Positions 6,659 to 11,238 of a stretch of 11,238 nucleotides of DNA are shown in pieces. Origin of the DNA: an uncultured Alphaproteobacteria bacterium (GTDB taxonomy: Bacteria > Pseudomonadota > Alphaproteobacteria > Caulobacterales > Caulobacteraceae); contig CAIYSH010000065.1 of assembly GCA_903928755.1 (NCBI GenBank), forward strand, positions 1 to 11,238, read 5' to 3'. Numbering within the stretch: position 1 is the first letter of the stretch; each line of letters opens with the position of its first letter. The notes beneath the pieces were generated by a model, which ran no database searches, had not been told where the DNA came from, and saw nothing but the letters and a program-made list of their open reading frames with translations. The translations under genes were made by a program, and so were the position numbers.

Positions 6659-7467
6659 GTTGAGGGCGCGTGCTCCTGTTTTGACAGGAGCGCACGGGTT
6701 GCCGCAGCAATATCAGCCTGCCGCATCAGGCTCTCACCGACCAGCATGGCGCGGGCTCCGACCTGCTCCAGACGGGCAACGTCCTGCGCGGTGAAGATCC
6801 CGCTCTCAGTCACCAGAAGCGCCTGTTTCGGGGCCTTTCTGGCGAGTCCCTCAGTGGTCGCAAGGTCGATTTCGAAGGTTCGGAGATTGCGGTTATTGAC
6901 CCCGATCAGATTGGCGCCGAGGGCTTCAGCCCGCCCCATTTCCTCTTGGTCATGAACTTCGACCAGGGCGTCCATGCCGAATCTTGCGGCTTCGGACATC
7001 AGGTCGGCGGCCAGGGAATCATCGACCATGGCCAGAATCACCAGGATGGCGTCGGCGCCCAGGGACCTTGATTCGGCAACCTGCCAGGGATCGACCAGAA
7101 ACTCCTTGCGGATCACAGGCAGGGTGGAGACTGACCGGGCCATGGCGACATAACGGTCGTCGCCCTGGAAACTTGGAGCATCTGTCAGGACCGAAAGGCA
7201 TGTCGCACCACCGGCTTCATAGGCGGTGGCAATGGCTGGTGGATCAAAGTCGGCGCGGATCAGGCCCTTTGAGGGGGAAGCCTTCTTGATTTCAGCGATC
7301 AGGGCCAGCTTTCCCGGGGCATGGGCCAGTTCGAGCTGGCGCCGAAAACCCCGGGGGTTGGACACGGTGCCTGCTGCCGTTTCGAGATCCGAGAGGGTCT
7401 TCGCCTGTTTGCGGGTGGCGACCTCGGTGCGCTTGTAGGTCGCGATCTTTTCGAGAATGTCGGTCAT
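6655..7467 (-). CDS. trpC: Indole-3-glycerol-phosphate synthase
   Basis: TrpC closes the indole ring, converting carboxyphenylamino-deoxyribulose phosphate to indole-3-glycerol phosphate with loss of CO2 and water. The 270 residues form one TIM-barrel domain with no fused TrpF domain. Active-site residues are in place: Glu59 and Lys61 in AEIKKASPSKG, Lys121 in RKEFL, Glu170 in VEVH, Asn191 in GVNNRNL, and Glu221-Ser222 in ESGI. The ATG (7465-7467) overlaps the trpD stop in an ATGA, which implies translational coupling, and no separate Shine-Dalgarno sequence is obvious. The next gene on the same strand is lexA. The lexA -35 element overlaps this gene's stop codon. No trpF, trpB or trpA follows, so those genes must lie elsewhere, as in Caulobacter with its separate trpFBA group. 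Confidence 0.97.
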   Translation of the reverse strand: MTDILEKIATYKRTEVATRKQAKTLSDLETAAGTVSNPRGFRRQLELAHAPGKLALIAEIKKASPSKGLIRADFDPPAIATAYEAGGATCLSVLTDAPSFQGDDRYVAMARSVSTLPVIRKEFLVDPWQVAESRSLGADAILVILAMVDDSLAADLMSEAARFGMDALVEVHDQEEMGRAEALGANLIGVNNRNLRTFEIDLATTEGLARKAPKQALLVTESGIFTAQDVARLEQVGARAMLVGESLMRQADIAAATRALLSKQEHAPST

Positions 7468-8480
7468 GGGCGCGGTGCAATGTCGATCAGCTGCTGCAGG
7501 ACCGACGCGGCGGCTCCGGAGTCGAGGATTTCGGATGCCAGGGCGACCCCTTCGGGAAGGGATTCGACTTTTTCCCCGACAAGGAAGGCTGCCGCAGCAT
7601 TCAGGGCCACGATATCGCGATAGGCACCTGTCTCGCCCGCCAGCAGCCGCCTGAGGGCATTGGCATTGTGGTCAGGGTCTCCGCCCACCAGGTCTGACAA
7701 ACTGGCCCGTTTCAGACCTGCGGCTTCCGGCGTGACCGTGAACTGACTGACCTGGCCATCCTTCCATTCGGCAACCGAGGTTTCGCCCGTGGTGGTCATT
7801 TCGTCCATACCGTCGCCATGAACCACCCAGGCCCGCTCGGAACCCAGCGCGCCGAGAACCCGCGCCAGGGGTTCGACCCACCGCTCCGAGAAAACCCCCA
7901 GAACCTGGCGCCTTGCCCCGGCGGGATTGGTCAGCGGACCCAGAAGGTTGAAAATGGTCCGGAATCCCAATTCCGCCCGGATGGGCGAAACGTGCCGCAT
8001 GGCACCATGATGGACCTGGGCGAACATGAAGCAGAGGCCGGTTTCGTCCAGGGCGCGTCGCTGGACTTCCGGAGGGGCCGAAATGTTCACGCCCAGGGCC
8101 GTCAGGACGTCAGCCGTGCCGGACCTGGATGACATGGCCCGATTGCCGTGTTTGGCGACCTTCAGGCCTCCGGCCGCAGCGACGAAGGCCACGGCCGTCG
8201 AGATGTTCAGGGTGTGAAGACCGTCCCCGCCGGTACCACAGACATCAAAGGTCGGATAAGGCACCGAAAGGGGCAGGGCCGCGCGGCGCATGGCTTGTGC
8301 GGATGCCGTGATTTCGCCGACCGTTTCGCCGCGCAGCCGCATGGCCGTCAGGGCGGCGGCCACCTGGGCTGGCGTGGGTTCCCCCCTCAGGCAGGCTTCA
8401 AAAAAATCGCCGGCCTCTGCCTCGCTCATCGTGCCACCGTCCGCCAGGCGCGCCAGCAGGGGTTTGAATGCGTCGGACAT
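7464..8480 (-). CDS. trpD: Anthranilate phosphoribosyltransferase
   Basis: TrpD transfers the phosphoribosyl group of PRPP to anthranilate, the second committed step of tryptophan synthesis. The 338-residue length is standard. The N-terminal helical domain (about 1-70) is followed by the PRPP-binding motif CGTGGDG (81-87), NIST (92-95), KHGNRAMSS (110-118) and the anthranilate-site segment VHHGAMRHVSPIRAELG (156-172). GDGMDEMTTTG supplies the acidic metal-binding pair. ATG 8480 is preceded by GAGGTGAT with 9-nt spacing, inside the end of trpG, and the trpG stop is only 2 bp upstream. The 3' end overlaps trpC by 4 bp. trpG, trpD and trpC therefore behave as one transcript. Confidence 0.97.
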   Translation of the reverse strand: MSDAFKPLLARLADGGTMSEAEAGDFFEACLRGEPTPAQVAAALTAMRLRGETVGEITASAQAMRRAALPLSVPYPTFDVCGTGGDGLHTLNISTAVAFVAAAGGLKVAKHGNRAMSSRSGTADVLTALGVNISAPPEVQRRALDETGLCFMFAQVHHGAMRHVSPIRAELGFRTIFNLLGPLTNPAGARRQVLGVFSERWVEPLARVLGALGSERAWVVHGDGMDEMTTTGETSVAEWKDGQVSQFTVTPEAAGLKRASLSDLVGGDPDHNANALRRLLAGETGAYRDIVALNAAAAFLVGEKVESLPEGVALASEILDSGAAASVLQQLIDIAPRP

Positions 8481-8482
8481 GT

Positions 8483-9073
8483 CTAGAGGATCACCTCGGG
8501 CGTGATGCCTGTCAGGCGCAGGAAGTTGGCCAGCAGGTGGTGCCCGCGCTCGGTCGCAATGGATTCAGGGTGGAACTGGACCCCGTGAACCGGCCGGGAG
8601 GTATGCTGGAATCCCATGATTTCGCCATCTTCCGTCCAGGCCGTGACGGAGAGGACCTCCGGAAGGGTCTCTTTCGCGACGGACAGGCTGTGATAGCGGG
8701 TCGCCGTGAAGGGCTGGGGCATGCCTTCAAAAACCCCGGTGTCGGTGTGATGGATGGCGCTGGTCTTTCCGTGCATCAGCGCCTTTGCCCGAATGACGTC
8801 ACCGCCAAAGGCCTGGCCGATGGACTGGTGACCCAGGCACACGCCCAGTATCGGCAGGTCGGCAGGGGCGTCGGCAATCAGGCCCAGGCAGATGCCGGCT
8901 TCATTGGGCGTGCAGGGACCCGGTGACAGGAGCACGCCCTGCGGCCGCAGACCCAGGGCCGCCTGCACGGACAGGGCATCATTACGGTAGACCAGCGTTT
9001 CGGCCCCCAGCTCGTTCAGATAGTGGACGAGGTTGTAGGTAAAGCTGTCATAGTTATCGATAACCAGGATCAT
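8483..9073 (-). CDS. trpG: Anthranilate synthase component II, glutamine amidotransferase
   Basis: TrpG hydrolyses glutamine and channels ammonia to TrpE for anthranilate formation. In many bacteria the same protein also serves aminodeoxychorismate synthase (PabA role). The 196-residue class I amidotransferase has its catalytic triad at Cys79 (GVCLGHQS), His168 and Glu170 (VQFHPES). HGKTS (101-105) and RYHSLSV (126-132) are typical. The start MILVIDNYDSFTYN matches the family exactly. The in-frame ATG 84 nt further upstream gives a tail with no family similarity and was not used. The Shine-Dalgarno sequence is weak (AGAGAC, 7 nt upstream). A 348-bp gap separates the gene from trpE, so it may have its own promoter, but I could not identify one. 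Confidence 0.96.
   Translation of the reverse strand: MILVIDNYDSFTYNLVHYLNELGAETLVYRNDALSVQAALGLRPQGVLLSPGPCTPNEAGICLGLIADAPADLPILGVCLGHQSIGQAFGGDVIRAKALMHGKTSAIHHTDTGVFEGMPQPFTATRYHSLSVAKETLPEVLSVTAWTEDGEIMGFQHTSRPVHGVQFHPESIATERGHHLLANFLRLTGITPEVIL
8490..8497 (-). promoter_or_regulatory. Ribosome binding site of trpD, inside the end of trpG
   Basis: GAGGTGAT on the minus strand, 9 nt before ATG 8480, doubles as the codons of the TrpG C-terminus (EVIL, then TAG). It supports the trpD start and coupled translation. Confidence 0.65.
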
Positions 9074-9181
9074 GGGTTTCGTCTCTAGATCACCCTCGCC
9101 GGTGTGGGAACCCGAAGTTGGCCTTCCGGCGGCGGATTGGCACCGATTGCCATACATTCTGCATGAGCCGATGCTGGGGGC

Positions 9182-9382
9182 ATGTCGAACATCGATTCTT
9201 CCCTCGACCTCGAACAGGTTTCCCTGGCCAAGGTGCTGCTTCAGCTGCCGCCACAGCCACCACAGACATGGGGACCCCTGTCAGCTGCGGCCTTTGCGGC
9301 TGTCGCGGCCCTCGCCCTTGCCACGGCAAGCCTGCTGGTCCCGGTTGCCGAAGGCCGTCATGTGGTTCAGTCCAGCCGTTAG
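9182..9382 (+). CDS. Possible small single-pass membrane protein, function unknown
   Basis: I do not recognise this 66-residue protein. It sits in the 348-bp gap between trpE and trpG, on the opposite strand to both. An N-terminal part that could form an amphipathic helix (about 8-21, LDLEQVSLAKVLLQL) is followed by a proline/glutamine stretch (22-29), an Ala/Leu-rich hydrophobic segment long enough to span the membrane (about 31-54), and a short tail with two arginines. Roughly two thirds of third codon positions are G or C. That fits coding but is not decisive in GC-rich DNA. The ATG has no well-spaced Shine-Dalgarno sequence: a GGGGG run sits only 1 nt upstream. The rest of the gap (9074-9181 and 9383-9421) holds no other gene I can support. 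It may be a real small gene or a chance frame. Confidence 0.5.
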   Translation: MSNIDSSLDLEQVSLAKVLLQLPPQPPQTWGPLSAAAFAAVAALALATASLLVPVAEGRHVVQSSR

Positions 9383-9414
9383 ATCGGGGATCTTTAACCA
9401 CCCTGGCTGTCGGT

Positions 9415-9437
9415 CTGGCGGCTAGATGAACCGCCAG
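9415..9437. other. Stem-loop spanning the trpE stop codon
   Basis: A perfect 7-bp inverted repeat (9415-9421 with 9431-9437) has the trpE stop codon (9422-9424) in its 9-nt loop. No T-run follows on the minus strand, so it is not a standard terminator. It could protect the trpE mRNA end, or be chance. Confidence 0.3.
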
Positions 9438-10954
9438 CTTTCCTCGGCCGCCCGTCTGAGGGCGCGGGCCTTGTGCAAGGTCTCGTCGTATTCGGCATCT
9501 GCATCGCTGTCAGCGACCACACCGCCCCCGGCCTGCACATACATGACGCCATCCTTGAAGCAGGCTGTGCGCAGCACAATACAGGTGTCTACCGACCCGT
9601 CTGCCCCGAAATAGCCGACCGCGCCAGCATAGGCGATCCCGCGCTTTTCAACTTCCAGTTCGTCGATGATCTCCATCGCCCGGACCTTCGGAGCCCCCGA
9701 GAGGGTTCCGGCCGGAAGGGCGGCCATCAATACGTCGACGGGATCCAGTCCTTCTGGTGCATCACCTTCAACATTTGAGACAAGGTGCATGACGTGGCTG
9801 TAGCGCTCCACAAAGAAGCTGGCCGTCACCCGGACATGGGCCGCTTTAGAGGGGGACGGACCCGTATTGGTGCCGGCCTTGTTGAGCATGGCGACCCGGC
9901 CCACATCATTACGTCCCAGGTCAAGCAGCATCAGATGCTCGGCCCGTTCCTTGGGATCGGCGAGAAGATCAGCCTCAAGGGCAAGGTCTTCCTCCGGTGT
10001 TGCACCACGAGGCCGGGTGCCGGCGATCGGGCGTATCGTGATCTTGCCGTCACGCAGGCGCACCAGGATTTCGGGGCTGGACCCTGCCAACTGGAAGTCC
10101 CCGAAGTTCAGGTAGAACAGGAAGGGCGACGGATTCATCCGGCGAAGGGAGCGATAGAGGGCGAAAGGATCCTTCGTGAAGGGCGCGCGGAACCTGTGAC
10201 TGGGGACGACCTGGAAGATATCACCCGCCTGGATATAGCCCTTGGCCCTGTCCACTATGCGGTGATAGTCGGCCCGCGCGACGGGTGTCGTGAACTGGTC
10301 AGGCTCCGGCACACCTGCGCCCGTCAAAGGCGGGGCAGGGCGACCCAGGTCTTCGCGCACGGCATTCAGACGGGCAACAGCGTCATCATGGGCGGATCTG
10401 GCGTCCTGCTTGCCCGGGCGAACCGTCGTCACCAGGATGATCTCCTGGGCAATGGCATCAAAGATCGCGACAATGGACGGTCGGATCATCAATCCGTCAG
10501 GCAGGTTCAACGGGTCCGGATTGACATTCGGCAGCCGTTCCACCAGCCGGATCATATCGTAGCCTATGGCCCCGAAAATGCCTGCGGACATGGGGGGTAA
10601 GCCGGCGGGAAGATCCAGTCTTGAGCTGGCCACGAGGTCGCGCAGGCTGTCGAGGGCGCCACCGTGCTGCGGGACAAAGGCATTCACCTCTATCCCGGAT
10701 CCTTCTGCGATTTCTGCCCGGTCGCCATGGCACCGCCAGACAAGGTCGGGCTTCATGGCGATGACGGAATAGCGACCCCGCCAGGCCCCGCCCTCGACGC
10801 TTTCGAACAGAAAGGCATAGGGTCGGCCATGGGCCAGTTTCAGATAGGCCGAGACCGGGGTCTCAAGATCATCGATCAGCCGTGTCCATACGACCTGGGA
10901 GGCACCCTTCGCATACCCGGTTTCGAAGGCCGTAAAGCCGGGCTCTACAATCAC
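9422..10954 (-). CDS. trpE: Anthranilate synthase component I
   Basis: TrpE converts chorismate and ammonia (from TrpG) to anthranilate, the first committed step of tryptophan synthesis. The 510 residues comprise an N-terminal regulatory domain and a C-terminal chorismate-binding domain with IAGTRPRG (310-317), DLGRNDVGRVA (345-355), LVSNVEG (391-397), LPAGTLSGAPKVRAMEII (413-430) and QAGGGVVADSD (474-484). The segments that form the tryptophan feedback site in studied homologues, FLFES (48-52) and MNPSPF (273-278), are intact, so inhibition by tryptophan is expected. About a dozen extra residues (near 358-372, NKAGTNTGPSPSKAA) lie between VGRVA and VTASFFVERYSH, where shorter homologues have a few. 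The start is GTG at 10954, overlapping the stop of the upstream gene by 4 bp, with GGAG 8 nt upstream. The next in-frame ATG would remove the feedback-site serine. No attenuator leader fits, because the upstream gene abuts. Confidence 0.97.
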   Translation of the reverse strand: MIVEPGFTAFETGYAKGASQVVWTRLIDDLETPVSAYLKLAHGRPYAFLFESVEGGAWRGRYSVIAMKPDLVWRCHGDRAEIAEGSGIEVNAFVPQHGGALDSLRDLVASSRLDLPAGLPPMSAGIFGAIGYDMIRLVERLPNVNPDPLNLPDGLMIRPSIVAIFDAIAQEIILVTTVRPGKQDARSAHDDAVARLNAVREDLGRPAPPLTGAGVPEPDQFTTPVARADYHRIVDRAKGYIQAGDIFQVVPSHRFRAPFTKDPFALYRSLRRMNPSPFLFYLNFGDFQLAGSSPEILVRLRDGKITIRPIAGTRPRGATPEEDLALEADLLADPKERAEHLMLLDLGRNDVGRVAMLNKAGTNTGPSPSKAAHVRVTASFFVERYSHVMHLVSNVEGDAPEGLDPVDVLMAALPAGTLSGAPKVRAMEIIDELEVEKRGIAYAGAVGYFGADGSVDTCIVLRTACFKDGVMYVQAGGGVVADSDADAEYDETLHKARALRRAAEESWRFI

Positions 10955-11238
10955 TTCGCCTTCTCCGGTGCCTTGCCCGTCTTTGCATCGAGAGGCTCAA
11001 GTCCAAGGGCGACCCTGGCGACGTTCGGATAGATTTTCGGTTTGATCGTGTTTCGCGCGGATTTGCGGGCGTCGACGCCGATTTCCCGGAACAGGGTCTG
11101 GGTAAGCTGCGGGCGGCTGGCCTCGGTCATGCGGCCAAGCGCCGTGGGCACTGGGCCGCGTAGGTTTTCCACCTTGCCGACGACGATTCCGAAGGCCCTG
11201 GCGTCTTCTCCGTTGAAAGCCTCACCGACCTTCAGGCC
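10951..11238 (-). CDS. Probable PpiD/SurA-type peptidyl-prolyl isomerase, C-terminal end only
   Basis: The frame is open to the window edge and only the last 95 residues are present. The sequence reads like the extreme C-terminus of the alphaproteobacterial PpiD family: a GLKVGEAFNGEDARAFGIVVGKV stretch resembling the strand-rich end of the parvulin-linked region, then a helical part (about 40-85) with LTQTLFREIGVDARKSAR and NVARVALGLEP, and a lysine-rich tail. PpiD proteins are membrane-anchored periplasmic folding factors whose N-terminal anchor and PPIC domain would lie outside the window. I assign the family by tail pattern and by position just before trpE, which as I recall matches Caulobacter. 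No catalytic domain is visible. The TGA stop shares 4 bp (GTGA) with the trpE start, so the two are probably cotranscribed. Confidence 0.65.
   Translation of the reverse strand, partial: GLKVGEAFNGEDARAFGIVVGKVENLRGPVPTALGRMTEASRPQLTQTLFREIGVDARKSARNTIKPKIYPNVARVALGLEPLDAKTGKAPEKAK
10963..10966 (-). promoter_or_regulatory. Ribosome binding site of trpE
   Basis: GGAG on the minus strand, 8 nt before the GTG at 10954, lies inside the last codons of the upstream gene. It supports the GTG start and coupled translation. Confidence 0.65.

Noticed and set aside
9074..9157. Upstream in-frame start for trpG (28 extra residues)
   Set aside because: TrpG proteins start at MILVIDNYDSFTYN. The extra stretch has no family similarity and no better ribosome binding site.
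9381..9393. AGATC-GGG-GATCT inverted repeat at the end of the small plus-strand frame
   Set aside because: The arms are only 5 bp, are A/T-containing and lack a proper T-run, so this is not a credible terminator.
9785..10600. Plus-strand open frame of 271 codons opposite trpE
   Set aside because: It is antisense to the conserved trpE core and has no recognisable domain or start signal.
1..11238. Search by eye for CRISPR repeats, tRNA genes, insertion sequences, phage genes or toxin-antitoxin pairs
   Set aside because: None was seen. Nearly every base belongs to conserved housekeeping genes, with no composition break or terminal inverted repeats.

Overview
The window is GC-rich chromosomal DNA with strong third-position G/C bias. 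It looks like an alphaproteobacterium, probably of the Caulobacterales/Hyphomonadaceae type. The reasons are a LexA box of the alphaproteobacterial form GAAC-N7-GAAC, a Caulobacter-like promoter for lexA, alphaproteobacterial-type TrpE, LexA and ComEC proteins, and a gene order (ppiC-type isomerase, trpE, trpG, trpD, trpC, lexA, comEC, gltX, gltA, lpxB) that from memory resembles the Caulobacter neighbourhood. This is core housekeeping DNA. I see no insertion sequence, phage gene, CRISPR array, tRNA or rRNA.

Layout, left to right. Positions 1-846 (+) are the 3' part of lpxB (lipid A synthesis), cut by the window edge. It converges on gltA (937-2220, -), citrate synthase. Between them is a strong intrinsic terminator oriented for gltA, whose T-rich tail lies over the lpxB stop codon. 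gltX (2276-3682, -), glutamyl-tRNA synthetase, lies 55 bp upstream of gltA in the same direction. comEC (3747-5891, +; possible start at 3681) diverges from gltX and ends 2 bp from the end of lexA (5894-6589, -). The lexA promoter and its LexA box lie in the 65-bp gap after trpC, and the -35 element overlaps the trpC stop codon.

The rest is tryptophan synthesis on the minus strand. trpC (6655-7467), trpD (7464-8480) and trpG (8483-9073) are tightly coupled (4-bp overlap and 2-bp gap). A 348-bp gap follows that holds a possible small membrane-protein gene on the plus strand (9182-9382). Then comes trpE (9422-10954), which begins with GTG inside the stop codon of a partial gene (10951-11238) that looks like the C-terminus of a PpiD/SurA-type peptidyl-prolyl isomerase.

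How they fit together: TrpE and TrpG form anthranilate synthase, TrpD adds the phosphoribosyl group and TrpC closes the indole ring, so the chorismate to indole-3-glycerol phosphate steps are all here. trpF, trpB and trpA are not in the window. LexA controls the SOS response and very likely its own promoter. ComEC is the inner-membrane DNA channel of natural transformation. No new multi-gene system is visible. The points most worth checking are regulatory: the embedded lexA promoter with three half-sites, the tail-to-tail lexA/comEC pair, and the inverted small gene that splits the trp cluster.
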